Shown piece by piece: positions 34,948-43,403 of a stretch of DNA of 64,000 nt. The notes beneath the pieces were generated by a model, which saw nothing but the letters and a program-made list of their open reading frames with translations, ran no database searches and was not told where the DNA came from. The DNA is from Pseudomonadota bacterium. GTDB taxonomy: Bacteria > Pseudomonadota > Alphaproteobacteria > Acetobacterales > Acetobacteraceae. Each line of letters begins with the position of its first letter. The stretch's first letter is position 1. The translations under genes were made by a program, and so were the position numbers. The stretch lies in NCBI GenBank assembly GCA_021818505.1, contig JAKADX010000001.1, positions 47,432 to 111,431 on the forward strand, given 5' to 3'.

Positions 34948-35976
34948 ATGCTGGACGGCACCCCCCTGCCCCGCACGCTGCGCAGCGCCGACGACCTGAT
35001 CGCAGCCGGTCTGGTCGCCGAATCGGATCGCGACGCGGTGGCCGAGGTCGCCGCACGCTACGCCGTCGCGATTCCGCCGGCCCTAGCCGCCCTGATCGCC
35101 GACCCGGACGACCCGATCGGCCGTCAGTTCGTCCCCGACCCGGCGGAACTCGTCACCGCCCCGCATGAAAGCGCCGACCCGATCGCGGACGAAGCCCTGT
35201 CGCCGATCAAGGGCATCGTGCATCGCTACCCCGACCGCGTGCTGCTCAAGCCGCTGCTCGCCTGCCCGGTCTATTGCCGCTTCTGCTTCCGCCGCGAACA
35301 GGTCGGACCGGACGGCGGCGTCCTGAGCGAGTCGGATCTCGCCGCCTGCTACGCCTGGATCGCCGGCCGCCCGGCAATCACGGAGGTGATCCTGACCGGG
35401 GGCGACCCGCTGATGCTCTCGCCGCGTCGGCTGGCCGCCATCCTGCGCGCGCTGGATGTTATCCCGCATGTGCGGACGCTGCGCATCCACAGCCGCGTGC
35501 CGCTGGCCGACCCGGCGCGCCTCACGCCCGACCTCGCCGACGCGCTGGCGATCGAGACGCCGCTCTGGCTGGTCATCCATGCCAACCACGCACGGGAGTT
35601 CACGCCCGCCGCGCGCGCCGCCCTGGACCGGGTGCGGCGGGCCGGCGTGCCGCTGCTCGGGCAATCGGTGCTGCTGCGCGGGGTCAACGACACCGAGGCG
35701 GCGCTGGAGGCGCTGCTGCGCGCCATGCTGGCCGCGCGGGTGAAGCCGTATTACCTGCACCAGCTCGACCCCGCGCCGGGCACCGCGCGCTTTCATGTGC
35801 CGATCGAGGAGGGCCGCCGCCTGCTCGCCGCGCTGCGCGGCCGGGTGACCGGGCTGGCTTGGCCGACCTATGTGCTCGACCGGCCGGGCGGGGCAGGCAA
35901 GGTGCCGCTCGGGCCGGCCGTGTCGGACGATCAGCCCTTCGCCGATCTCAGCTCAAGGTCATCGAGCCGCGCGTAG
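34948..35976 (+). CDS. epmB: EF-P lysine 2,3-aminomutase-like protein
   Basis: EpmB is a radical-SAM, PLP enzyme converting L-alpha-lysine to (R)-beta-lysine for EF-P modification. The 342-residue protein has the SAM cluster motif CPVYCRFCFRREQVG (CxxxCxxC), EVILTGGDPLML and the PLP-lysine region ARVKPYYLHQLDPAPGTARF. The ATG at 34948 is 27 bp from the divergent epmA start. Its 3' end overlaps the convergent transporter gene by 46 bp. No epmC hydroxylase gene is seen. Confidence 0.92.
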   Translation: MLDGTPLPRTLRSADDLIAAGLVAESDRDAVAEVAARYAVAIPPALAALIADPDDPIGRQFVPDPAELVTAPHESADPIADEALSPIKGIVHRYPDRVLLKPLLACPVYCRFCFRREQVGPDGGVLSESDLAACYAWIAGRPAITEVILTGGDPLMLSPRRLAAILRALDVIPHVRTLRIHSRVPLADPARLTPDLADALAIETPLWLVIHANHAREFTPAARAALDRVRRAGVPLLGQSVLLRGVNDTEAALEALLRAMLAARVKPYYLHQLDPAPGTARFHVPIEEGRRLLAALRGRVTGLAWPTYVLDRPGGAGKVPLGPAVSDDQPFADLSSRSSSRA

Positions 35977-36995
35977 CGATAGACCAGGATCGAGGCGATC
36001 CAGGCGAAAATGAAGACACCGATGATGATGAAGCCGATGCCGTTGAAGTTGTCATCGAGCACGCCGATCCCGTCCCAGAAACTGCCGGTCAGGCCAAGCT
36101 GGCCGCCGATCAGCCCCAGCCCCTCGATGCCGCCGATCAGCACCGCGACCACCACCGACACGGCGGTGATGACGATGTTGTAATAGAGCTTGCGGATCGG
36201 CTTGACGAACGCCCAGTTGTAGGCACCGAGCATCAGCACGCCGTCGGTGGTATCCACCAGCGTCATCCCCGCCGCGAACAGCGCGGGAAACACCATGATG
36301 GTCCAGATCGACATGCCCTTCGCCGCCTGAGTGGCGGAGATACCGAGCAGCGCCACCTCGGTCGCCGTGTCGAAGCCCAGGCCGAACAGAAAGCCGAGCG
36401 GCAGCATATGCCAGCCGCGCGTCACCAGCCGGAACAGCGGCCGGAACAGTCGCGTCAGCAGACCGCGGCTGTTCAGCAGCAGGTCGAAATCCTCCGCAGC
36501 GAACGCGCCGCCGCGGCGCACATGGGTGAACGTGCGCCAGACGCCGCGCAGGATCAGCAGATTCATCGCCGCGATCGCGAACAGGAACAACGTGGAGACG
36601 AGCGTACTGACGATGCCGCCCACGTCTTTGAACCACGCGAAATGCGACGACAGGGCACTCGCCGTGACGGCGATTCCCACCGCCATCAGGATCACCACCA
36701 GTGAATGGCCGAGCGCGAAGAAGAAACCGACCGTGACCGGCCGCTTGTTCTCCTGCAGCAGCTTGCGGGTGACGTTGTCGATCGCCGCGATGTGGTCGGC
36801 ATCGACCGCGTGGCGCAGTCCGAAACCGTAGGCCAGCAGCGCCGTGCCGAGCAGCATGGGATGGGCGCGGAATGCCAGCAGCGTCCACGCCCAGACGGCG
36901 AGGTTCAGGATCATGAGCAGCGCGTAAATGCCGATCAGCTTGCCGCGGAGATTGCCGGCGCGATCGTCGAAGGCACGTGAGAGCAAGGCGTACAT
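35931..36995 (-). CDS. NiCoT-family cobalt/nickel permease (HoxN/NixA/CobT type)
   Basis: This inner-membrane permease has about 354 residues and eight predicted helices. The helix 2 signature RHAVDADHIAAIDN has the metal-binding His and Asp residues, and LGFDTATEVALLGIS is the second signature. The ATG at 36995 has TGAGG 7 bp upstream; another ATG at 37022 lacks a site. A cobalamin riboswitch in the leader (37068-37238) shows control by B12, so cobalt for cobalamin is the likely cargo. The nickel-pincer operon at 23.5-26 kb leaves nickel possible. Confidence 0.92.
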   Translation of the reverse strand: MYALLSRAFDDRAGNLRGKLIGIYALLMILNLAVWAWTLLAFRAHPMLLGTALLAYGFGLRHAVDADHIAAIDNVTRKLLQENKRPVTVGFFFALGHSLVVILMAVGIAVTASALSSHFAWFKDVGGIVSTLVSTLFLFAIAAMNLLILRGVWRTFTHVRRGGAFAAEDFDLLLNSRGLLTRLFRPLFRLVTRGWHMLPLGFLFGLGFDTATEVALLGISATQAAKGMSIWTIMVFPALFAAGMTLVDTTDGVLMLGAYNWAFVKPIRKLYYNIVITAVSVVVAVLIGGIEGLGLIGGQLGLTGSFWDGIGVLDDNFNGIGFIIIGVFIFAWIASILVYRYARLDDLELRSAKG

Positions 36996-37067
36996 GGCGG
37001 CCTCAGGATGAGACTCCGTCATTGCGGCGCACCACGGGACATCCCGCCCGAAGCGGCCACGCCGACG

Positions 37068-37238
37068 CCGATGATGGCAGGTCTCCTGGCTCGCGGGTCG
37101 GTGCCGGCCATCGCCTTCCCGGGCGGGTGCCCAGTGGCCTTGTGATGACCGGCTCGCCGCTCACAGTTGCGGGTACAGCCGCGGCCTTGCACCGCGTTCC
37201 CTTTTCACCCCTGACGGGGCACCATCACGCAGCAGGCT
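37068..37238 (-). promoter_or_regulatory. Cobalamin riboswitch
   Basis: Read on the minus strand, the leader shows the conserved order of a B12 element: GGTGCC near the 5' side, GGGAACGCGGTGCAAGGC, CCGCGGCTGTACCCGCAACTG, the B12 box GCCACTGG (plus-strand 37131-37138), GGGAAGGCG and the closing GAGCCAGGAGACCTGCC. It stands just before the NiCoT permease gene. Adenosylcobalamin binding would lower expression of cobalt uptake. Confidence 0.93.
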
Positions 37239-37281
37239 AGTCCGGCCGCGGCGAGACGGTCAACGCGGCGCGAGCGGTGGC

Positions 37282-37869
37282 TCAGGCCGCCCGTTGACCG
37301 AGCACGCGCATCTGCCGCAGCCAACCCGCACGCTTCGCCTCGCTCGCCGTCCCGACCATGCCCAGCAACGTCTCGCGCACCGGCCGGATGCCGGCGAAGT
37401 GCAGCACGCTGCGCTCCAGCCCGCGCACGCCATGCGCCAGGAACCACCACCGGAACACCAGCGCCGGCATCCCCATGGTCACAACCACCCGCGCCGACCG
37501 CCCAGTGAGCAGCCGTTTCGGCATCCCGCGCGGGCGATACGCGAAGGCGACGCCGGGGCGCATGACCTGCTCCAGGAACGCCTTGACCAGCGCCGGCATG
37601 GTGCCGAGCCAGAGCGGGAAGATCAGCACGATATGCTCGGCCTGCACGATCGCCTGCTGCGCCTCCCGCAGGCCCTCCGGCAGCGTGCCGTGCTCGAACG
37701 CCGCCTCGGTGCGCAGGAGGGGAAAGTCCAGCGCCGCGATATCGACGGTCGCAACCGTGTGCCCGGCCTCGCGCGCGCCGACGGCATAGCTGTCGGCGAG
37801 CGCGCGGCACAGCCGCCGCGGGTCCGGGTCGGGATGGCCCTGGATGACAACGATGCGGCACGGGGTCAT
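37282..37869 (-). CDS. NAD(P)H-dependent oxidoreductase, flavodoxin fold (NQO/MdaB/KefF-like)
   Basis: This 195-residue flavoprotein has an N-terminus CRIVVIQGHPDPDPRRLCRA that binds FMN or FAD phosphate and VLIFPLWLGTMPALVKAFLE, the second flavin loop, typical of quinone reductases of this family. The C-terminal HFAGIRPVRETLLGMVG also matches. It starts 34 bp from a near-perfect CRP/FNR-type palindrome (37903-37918) and is divergent from efp. A role in quinone or azo reduction is inferred. Confidence 0.85.
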   Translation of the reverse strand: MTPCRIVVIQGHPDPDPRRLCRALADSYAVGAREAGHTVATVDIAALDFPLLRTEAAFEHGTLPEGLREAQQAIVQAEHIVLIFPLWLGTMPALVKAFLEQVMRPGVAFAYRPRGMPKRLLTGRSARVVVTMGMPALVFRWWFLAHGVRGLERSVLHFAGIRPVRETLLGMVGTASEAKRAGWLRQMRVLGQRAA

Positions 37870-37902
37870 GCAAAAAGCCTACGCCCTGCCGTGCGGCGGC
37901 AA

Positions 37903-37918
37903 CTTGACCGAGGTCAAG
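37903..37918. promoter_or_regulatory. CRP/FNR-type palindrome CTTGACCGAGGTCAAG
   Basis: This is a perfect 7-bp inverted repeat around a 2-bp centre, containing TTGAC-N4-GTCAA. That spacing fits operators of the CRP/FNR superfamily, including NnrR/Dnr-like nitric oxide sensors and FNR/FixK. It lies 34 bp upstream of the oxidoreductase start and 81 bp upstream of efp. Position and symmetry are seen; the regulator is inferred. Confidence 0.5.
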
Positions 37919-37998
37919 CGCCGGAGCCGCGCTTGCCGCCTCGCCCGCTTCGGTCTAAGCACCCCGCTCTCCGCCACCCCCGCGAGACCTGAGCGACC

Positions 37999-38565
37999 AT
38001 GAAGCAGCAGGCGAACCTGATCCGTGCCGGGCAGGTCATCGAGCACGACGGCCGTCGCTGGACCGTGCTGAAACAGCAGATCATCACCCCCGGCAAGGGC
38101 GGCGCGTTCATCCAGGTCGAGATGCGCGACCTCAAGACCGGCAACAAGACCAACGAACGTTGGCGCACCGCCGACACGGTCGAGCGGCTGATGACGGAGG
38201 AAAAGGAGTACACCTACTCCTACACCGACGGCGACAATCTCGTGCTCATGGACCCCGAGACATTCGAGCAGGCGCACGTGCCCGTGGCGCTGCTCGGCGA
38301 CGCGGCGCCGTTCCTGCAGGACAACATGACGCTGACCGTCGATCTGGTGGAGGGCGACCCGGTCGCCGTGCATCTGCCGCCGACGGTGGTGCTGGAAGTG
38401 GTGGAAGCCGATCCGGTGGTGAAGGGCCAGACCGCCGCCAGCTCCTATAAGCCCGCCAAGCTGTCCAACGGGGTGAAGACCAGCGTGCCGCCGTTCATCG
38501 AGACCGGCGAGCGCATCGTCGTACGCACCGAGGACGCCAGCTACGTCGAGCGGGCGAAGGGCTGA
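37999..38565 (+). CDS. efp: Translation elongation factor P
   Basis: EF-P helps ribosomes through runs of proline. The 188-residue protein has three beta-barrel domains. The modified lysine is Lys33 in TPGKGGAFIQ, at the loop that reaches the peptidyl-transferase centre. The lysine matches the beta-lysylation type handled by EpmA/EpmB, whose genes are at 33919-35976. EF-P domain 2 is seen in NLVLMDPETFEQAHVP and the C-terminal domain in LPPTVVLEVVEADPVVKGQT. It is followed after 21 bp by suhB. Confidence 0.96.
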   Translation: MKQQANLIRAGQVIEHDGRRWTVLKQQIITPGKGGAFIQVEMRDLKTGNKTNERWRTADTVERLMTEEKEYTYSYTDGDNLVLMDPETFEQAHVPVALLGDAAPFLQDNMTLTVDLVEGDPVAVHLPPTVVLEVVEADPVVKGQTAASSYKPAKLSNGVKTSVPPFIETGERIVVRTEDASYVERAKG

Positions 38566-38586
38566 GCGGCCGACAGGCCCCGCGCC

Positions 38587-39411
38587 ATGGCCCCGAACCT
38601 CTCCGCCCACATGACGGTGATGCAGAACGCCGTGCAGCGGGCCTCCAAGCGCCTGCTGCGCGACTTCAACGAGGTCGAGCATCTGCAGGTCAGCCTCAAG
38701 GGCCCTGGCGACTTCGTCAGCCAGGCCGACCTGCGCGCCGAGCAGTCGCTACGCGACGATCTCAACCGCGCGCGCCCCGGCTACGCCTTCCTGATGGAGG
38801 AATCGGGCGCGCACGGGTCGGACAACTGGGCGTGGCGCTGGGTGGTCGATCCGCTCGACGGCACCTCGAACTTCCTGCACGGCATCCCGCACTGGGCGAT
38901 CAGCGTCGGGCTGGAACGGCGGTTGCCGGACGGCAGCTCCGAACCCTATGCCGGCGTGGTCTATGCGCCGGTGGTGGACGAGATGTTCTGGGCCGAGAAG
39001 GGCGCCGGCGCCTTCCTCAATGAACGGCGTCTGCGCGTCTCAGCCCGGCGAGACATGCAGCAGGCGATGTTCGCGACCGGCATTCCGTTTGCCGCCTCCT
39101 CCGACTGGCAGCGCAGCAGCTACGCCCGCACGCTGGAGGCGCTGATGCCGCAGATCGCCGGCATCCGTCGCTTCGGCGCGGCCTCACTCGATCTGGCCTG
39201 GGTGGCGGCGGGGCGCTTCGACGGGTTCTGGGAGCTGCGGCTGAAACCCTGGGACATCGCGGCGGGGCTGGTGATCGTGCGCGAGGCCGGGGGCTATGCC
39301 ACCGACACGCGTGGCGGCGACCCGCGCGCCGAGGGCGACACGGTGGCCGCCAATCCACATCTCCACCCACTGCTCTGCGCCGCCGTGCGCGAGGGGCTGG
39401 CGCGCGGCTGA
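38587..39411 (+). CDS. suhB: Inositol monophosphatase family protein
   Basis: This Mg-dependent phosphatase has 274 residues. The family motif DPLDGTSNFLHGIPHWAISV carries the metal aspartates, MEESG provides the Glu ligand, and WELRLKPWDIAAGLVIVREAGG is the C-terminal metal motif. It follows efp by 21 bp, an order conserved in many alphaproteobacteria. In other bacteria SuhB also takes part in rRNA antitermination; whether it does here is unknown. Confidence 0.92.
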   Translation: MAPNLSAHMTVMQNAVQRASKRLLRDFNEVEHLQVSLKGPGDFVSQADLRAEQSLRDDLNRARPGYAFLMEESGAHGSDNWAWRWVVDPLDGTSNFLHGIPHWAISVGLERRLPDGSSEPYAGVVYAPVVDEMFWAEKGAGAFLNERRLRVSARRDMQQAMFATGIPFAASSDWQRSSYARTLEALMPQIAGIRRFGAASLDLAWVAAGRFDGFWELRLKPWDIAAGLVIVREAGGYATDTRGGDPRAEGDTVAANPHLHPLLCAAVREGLARG

Positions 39412-39469
39412 ACGGCGGTCGGCCGCTTCGTTGAGCGCCGCGCGGGCGTCGGTTAGGGTGAAGTTGCTC

Positions 39470-40198
39470 ATGCGCATAATGCCCTGCCGCGCCGCGGCGC
39501 TGCTCGCTGCCGCAACGATCCTGACCTGCCTCGGTCCCGTGCCGGGGCGGGCGGGCGACGCCGCGCGCGATCCGCATGCGCATCCGAACGGGCCGCACCA
39601 GACGCTGCCGCCCTCGCCCTACGCGACCGCGGCGAAGCCGCCGCCCGCCGCGATCGTGCCGGCCGCGCCGCCGCCGCTGCCGGTGCTGCCACCACCGCTC
39701 GTCGTGCCAACCCGCCCCGTCGAACCGCCGCCGCCGCCCACCATCGCCGCCGACGCGACCGGCGGCGCGCAGCCGCTGGCGGACGGGATGCGGGTGACCT
39801 TCGGCACCGGCGAGACGGCGATCAACCCGGCCACCGACGCGGCGCTGAAGGACCTGGCGAAGTCGCTGCCCGCAGGCGCCACCGTCGAGGTGGTCGCCTA
39901 CGCCGCAGGAACCCCCGACGACCCCTCCACGGCCCGGCGCGAGTCGCTGTCACGGGCGCTGCAGGTGCGCAGCGTGCTGATCGGCTCAGGCATCGCCTCG
40001 CCGCGCATCTATGTCCGCGCGATGGGCGCCAGCGTGCCGCCGCCGCCGGGGGTCACGCCCGACCGCGTCGATGTCACCGTAACCGCCCCGGCGAAGCAGG
40101 CCGCGCCGGCCCCCACGAACACGCCCGCCACCCCGACCGCGACCACGCCGACCACCACACCGGGCACAAGCGCCCCACCACAGAAGGCCGTGCCATGA
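39470..40198 (+). CDS. OmpA-like domain protein with proline-rich linker
   Basis: This 242-residue exported protein has a signal peptide (MRIMPCRAAALLAAATILTC) followed by a long proline/alanine-rich linker with two runs of four to five prolines (VEPPPPPT, SVPPPPGVTP). Residues about 105-205 form an OmpA-C-like peptidoglycan-binding domain: MRVTFGTGETAINPATDAAL, VEVVAYAAGTPDD, SLSRALQVRSVLIGSGI and IYVRAMG. The tail is threonine/proline-rich. It overlaps the next gene, a MotA/TolQ-type channel, by 4 bp, so the two probably act together. The poly-proline runs would make its synthesis depend on EF-P, encoded just upstream. Confidence 0.8.
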   Translation: MRIMPCRAAALLAAATILTCLGPVPGRAGDAARDPHAHPNGPHQTLPPSPYATAAKPPPAAIVPAAPPPLPVLPPPLVVPTRPVEPPPPPTIAADATGGAQPLADGMRVTFGTGETAINPATDAALKDLAKSLPAGATVEVVAYAAGTPDDPSTARRESLSRALQVRSVLIGSGIASPRIYVRAMGASVPPPPGVTPDRVDVTVTAPAKQAAPAPTNTPATPTATTPTTTPGTSAPPQKAVP

Positions 40199-41352
40199 CG
40201 CGCCCGACCGAATACCTGATCCGGATGCTGGTGTTCCTCGCCGTGGTGGCGGTGGTGGCGGGGCTACTGTCGGGGCGGCTGATCGCCGCCTTCGACAACA
40301 ACCCGCTGCTCAACAGCCTCATCCTCGCGATCCTGGCGCTCGGCATCGCCTGGAACATCCGCCAGGTGATGCGCCTGTCCCCCGAGGTGACCTGGCTCGA
40401 GACGTTCCAGCGCGCCCGCGCGCGCCTGGCCGCGGCGCCGACGCCCCGGATGCTGGCGCCGATGGCGGCGATGCTCGCCTCCCGCACCTCCAAGGGCCGC
40501 GACGGGCAGGAGCGGTTCACGCTGTCCGCGCAGGCAACCCGCTCGCTGCTCGACAGCATCGGCAGCCGGCTGGACGAGAGCCGCGAGTTGTCGCGCTACA
40601 TGGTCGGGCTGCTGATCTTCCTCGGCCTGCTCGGCACGTTCTGGGGCCTGCTGCTGACCGTGCAGTCGGTGGGCGACGTGATCGGCAGCATGTCGGTGGG
40701 CTCGGGCGACATCAACGCGCTGTTCGAGCAGCTCAAGGCCGGGCTGGCCCGCCCGCTGCGCGGCATGGGCACGGCGTTCTCGACCTCCATGCTCGGCCTG
40801 TCGGGCGCGCTCGTGCTCGGCTTCCTCGATCTCACGGCGGGGCAGGCACAGAACCGCTTTTACAATGAACTGGAGGAATGGCTCGCCGGGCTGACCCGTC
40901 TGTCCTCCGGCGTGCTGGGGGGCGAGGGCGAAGGCTCCGTGCCGGTCTATGTGCAGGCATTGTTGGAGCAGACCGCCGAGAACATGGAGGGGCTGCAGCA
41001 CATCCTGGCGCGCGGCGAGGAAGGCCGGCGCGAAGCCAACCAGGCGGTGATCGCGCTGACCGAGCGCGTCGCCACCCTGTCGGACACGATGCGCGCCAAC
41101 CAGCAACTCATGCTGCGCATCGCCGAGGCACAGCAGGCGCTCGCCCCGGCGCTGCAGCGCCTGGGGGAGCGGCGCGTGGAAGGCGGGTTCGACGACGCGG
41201 CGCGCAGCCACCTGCGCAACATCGAACTCTATCTGCAACGGCTGCTGAACGACACCGAGCAGGGGCGCGTGCAGACCACCGCGGAAATCCGCAACGACAT
41301 CCGCATCCTCACGCGCACCATCGCCGCACTGGCCGAGGAACAGCCGCGTTAG
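40195..41352 (+). CDS. MotA/TolQ/ExbB-type proton channel protein
   Basis: This 385-residue inner-membrane protein has predicted helices at about 10-28, 36-54, 137-157 and 193-213. The third and fourth carry the MotA/TolQ signature (GLLIFLGLLGTFWGLLLTVQ, GLARPLRGMGTAFSTSMLGL). A long soluble C-terminus of about 150 residues (AENMEGLQHILARGEEGRRE to the end) is predicted coiled coil. It is coupled by ATGA to the OmpA-like gene, recalling MotA-MotB or TolQ-Pal arrangements. There are no flagellar or tol genes nearby, so this may be a separate envelope system. Confidence 0.82.
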   Translation: MTRPTEYLIRMLVFLAVVAVVAGLLSGRLIAAFDNNPLLNSLILAILALGIAWNIRQVMRLSPEVTWLETFQRARARLAAAPTPRMLAPMAAMLASRTSKGRDGQERFTLSAQATRSLLDSIGSRLDESRELSRYMVGLLIFLGLLGTFWGLLLTVQSVGDVIGSMSVGSGDINALFEQLKAGLARPLRGMGTAFSTSMLGLSGALVLGFLDLTAGQAQNRFYNELEEWLAGLTRLSSGVLGGEGEGSVPVYVQALLEQTAENMEGLQHILARGEEGRREANQAVIALTERVATLSDTMRANQQLMLRIAEAQQALAPALQRLGERRVEGGFDDAARSHLRNIELYLQRLLNDTEQGRVQTTAEIRNDIRILTRTIAALAEEQPR

Positions 41353-41357
41353 CGACC

Positions 41358-41843
41358 TCAGCCTGCCTGCTTCGCCTTCTCCATCAGCCCCTTCACCTCG
41401 TCCATCGCCTCCATGAAGCGGCGGTTGAGCAGGGCGATCGCCTCGCTGTTGCTGCGCTGGATCAGGTCGCTGAGTTCCCTGACGTTGGCAACGGCCCGTT
41501 CATAGGCCTGCTTGAGCAGCTCGGCCTGCTTCGCCGCCTTGGCCTGCGGCGCGTCGGTGCTGGCCATGGCGCGCATCGTCTCGGTCAGCTCGGCCATGGT
41601 CTGCTGCATGATCTCCATGTGCCGCCGCGCCACGGCCTGCGCGCCTTCCAGCGCGATGCGGTTGGCCCCCGACAGCGCCTCCATGTTGCGGCGATAGGCG
41701 GTGGTCAGCGCCTCCATGTCCGGGACCGCAGGCAGCTTCAGGTCCGCGAACATTTTGGTGAAGTCCTCGGCGGCGCTGCGCGCCTGCGCCATCGCCTGGG
41801 CCATCGGGTTGTCGCGCGACGAGAAGCTGCTGTCTGAGGGCAT
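41358..41843 (-). CDS. Phasin family protein
   Basis: Phasins coat polyhydroxyalkanoate granules. The 161-residue product is helical and free of cysteine, with the core FADLKLPAVPDMEALTTAYR, then RNMEALSGANRIALEGAQAV and RRHMEIMQQTMAEL, typical of the family. The ATG at 41843 has AGGAG 9 bp upstream. With phaZ it shows that the cell stores polymer. It is followed on the same strand, upstream, by a TetR/COQ9-fold gene. Confidence 0.88.
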   Translation of the reverse strand: MPSDSSFSSRDNPMAQAMAQARSAAEDFTKMFADLKLPAVPDMEALTTAYRRNMEALSGANRIALEGAQAVARRHMEIMQQTMAELTETMRAMASTDAPQAKAAKQAELLKQAYERAVANVRELSDLIQRSNSEAIALLNRRFMEAMDEVKGLMEKAKQAG

Positions 41844-41931
41844 GGGCGGCTCCTGTGCCATTGCCGCAGGCCGCGCCGGCCTGCGCGGGGTTGTTGTACG
41901 GCTGCGACTCCCGCGGCTCAATGCCGCCGGC

Positions 41932-42558
41932 TCACAGTGGCGCCGCCGCCGGTTCCTCCGGCACGGGCGGATGCGGCGGCGGCTCGGTGGCGGCGCGGCG
42001 ACCATGTAGCCAGCCGTCCAGCCGCTCCGCGCGCGTCAGCGCGCGATCCAGCGCGGCCATGGTGGCCGACATGTCGTCGCTGGTGTCGTCGCGCCAGGCG
42101 CGCAGGACCAGCAGCCAGATCCCGAGCAACGCCTTGCAGCGCAGCCGCCCGATCGGGCCGCGCGCGGAAATCCCGGCGCCCTCCAGCATCCAGCTCATGC
42201 TGCGCAAGGTGGCGGCGGTGAGCAGCGCGGCCAGGCAGGGGTCGGTCGGTGCGGCGCGCATCAGCGCCAGCACGCCCGCGCGATGCGCCTGCAACACGTC
42301 TATCCGCCGCATCAGCAGGTCGAACAGCCGGTCGCGATGCGGCCCCTCCTTGGGCGCCAGCGCGAGCGCCGCCGCGTCGGCCATGCGCCCGAACCGCAAA
42401 AGCACCGCCGCCCGCACCGGGAAGCGCATCCGCGCGCGGTCGAGCTTGAGGTCGGCCCGACGCGCCGCCTCGGCCACACTCACCTCGCGCCAGCCGCGCT
42501 CCGCGGCGAGCGCAAAGGCCGCGCCGACCAGGGCGCGGTCGAACTCGGCATTGTCCAT
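41932..42558 (-). CDS. TetR-like/COQ9-fold protein
   Basis: This 208-residue protein has an N-terminal helix-turn-helix resembling TetR (AAFALAAERGWREVSVAEAA, RRADLKLDRARMRFP) followed by an all-helical domain with DRLFDLLMRRIDVLQAHRAG. COQ9-related proteins show the same FDLLMRRID pattern, so it may be a ubiquinone-synthesis helper rather than a repressor. It lies just upstream of the phasin gene on the same strand and after proC in transcription order. The C-terminus is proline-rich and low in complexity. Confidence 0.65.
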   Translation of the reverse strand: MDNAEFDRALVGAAFALAAERGWREVSVAEAARRADLKLDRARMRFPVRAAVLLRFGRMADAAALALAPKEGPHRDRLFDLLMRRIDVLQAHRAGVLALMRAAPTDPCLAALLTAATLRSMSWMLEGAGISARGPIGRLRCKALLGIWLLVLRAWRDDTSDDMSATMAALDRALTRAERLDGWLHGRRAATEPPPHPPVPEEPAAAPL

Positions 42559-42589
42559 GAGCCAAGCTTAGGAGCGCGCGCGCGGCTTG

Positions 42590-43393
42590 TCAGCCCGCCA
42601 GCTCGCGCGACCGTTGCGTCGCCGCTTCAATTGCGCGGGAGACCAGGGCCGGCCACGCCTCGTCGGCCATCAGCACGGCGAGCGCCCGCTCGGTGGTGCC
42701 CTTGGGGCTGGTGACCGCGCGGCGCAGCGCCGCCGCGTCCTCCTCGCTCGCGGCCAGCAGCGCGCCCGAGCCGGCGACCGTCCGCCGCGCCAGCAGCCGC
42801 GCCAGGTCAGGCGGGATGCCCTGCTCGACCGCGGCGCGCTCCAGCAATTCGGCGAGCAGGAACACATAGGCCGGACCGCCGCCGGAGACGGCGGTGACCG
42901 GATCGATCAATGCCTCGTCATCGACCCAGGCAACGGTGCCGATGGCGGCGAGCAGGCGGTCGCAGAGGGCGCGCTGGGCCGCCGTGACGCCCGGGCCGGC
43001 ACAGGCCACCGCGATTCCCTGGCGGATCGCCGCCGGCGTGTTCGGCATGGCACGTACCACGGCTGCCTCCGCCCCGAGCAGCCGGCGCAGCCCGGCAATG
43101 GTGCGGCCAGCCATGATCGAGAGGAACACCGCCTGCCCCGCGAAACGCGCGACCGGCGGCACCGCCGCGTCGGCGTTCTGCGGCTTGACCGCCAGCACCA
43201 CGGCGGCCGGGGCGAACCCGGCCGGGATGGCCGCGGCATCGGCCACGATCGTCACGCCGACGCCGTGGCCCGCCGGCATGACGGGGTCGATGGCGATGGC
43301 GCGCGCCATTCCCTGTTCCTGCCAGCCGGAGAGCATGGCCCCGCCCATCCGGCCGAGCCCGACCAGGAGGACCGGCGGCAGCGCCGCCGTCAT
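42590..43393 (-). CDS. proC: Pyrroline-5-carboxylate reductase
   Basis: ProC catalyses the last step of proline synthesis. The 267-residue protein has the Rossmann motif LLVGLGRMGGAMLSGW, VVLAVKPQN, VRAMPNTPAAIRQG and the C-terminal signature VTAVSGGGPAYVFLLAELLE. The ATG at 43393 has GGGAGG at 7 bp. It lies 10 bp after the YbjN gene and 31 bp before the TetR/COQ9-like gene, all leftward, so they may form one transcript. Confidence 0.93.
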   Translation of the reverse strand: MTAALPPVLLVGLGRMGGAMLSGWQEQGMARAIAIDPVMPAGHGVGVTIVADAAAIPAGFAPAAVVLAVKPQNADAAVPPVARFAGQAVFLSIMAGRTIAGLRRLLGAEAAVVRAMPNTPAAIRQGIAVACAGPGVTAAQRALCDRLLAAIGTVAWVDDEALIDPVTAVSGGGPAYVFLLAELLERAAVEQGIPPDLARLLARRTVAGSGALLAASEEDAAALRRAVTSPKGTTERALAVLMADEAWPALVSRAIEAATQRSRELAG

Positions 43394-43403
43394 CGGGCCT
43401 CCC

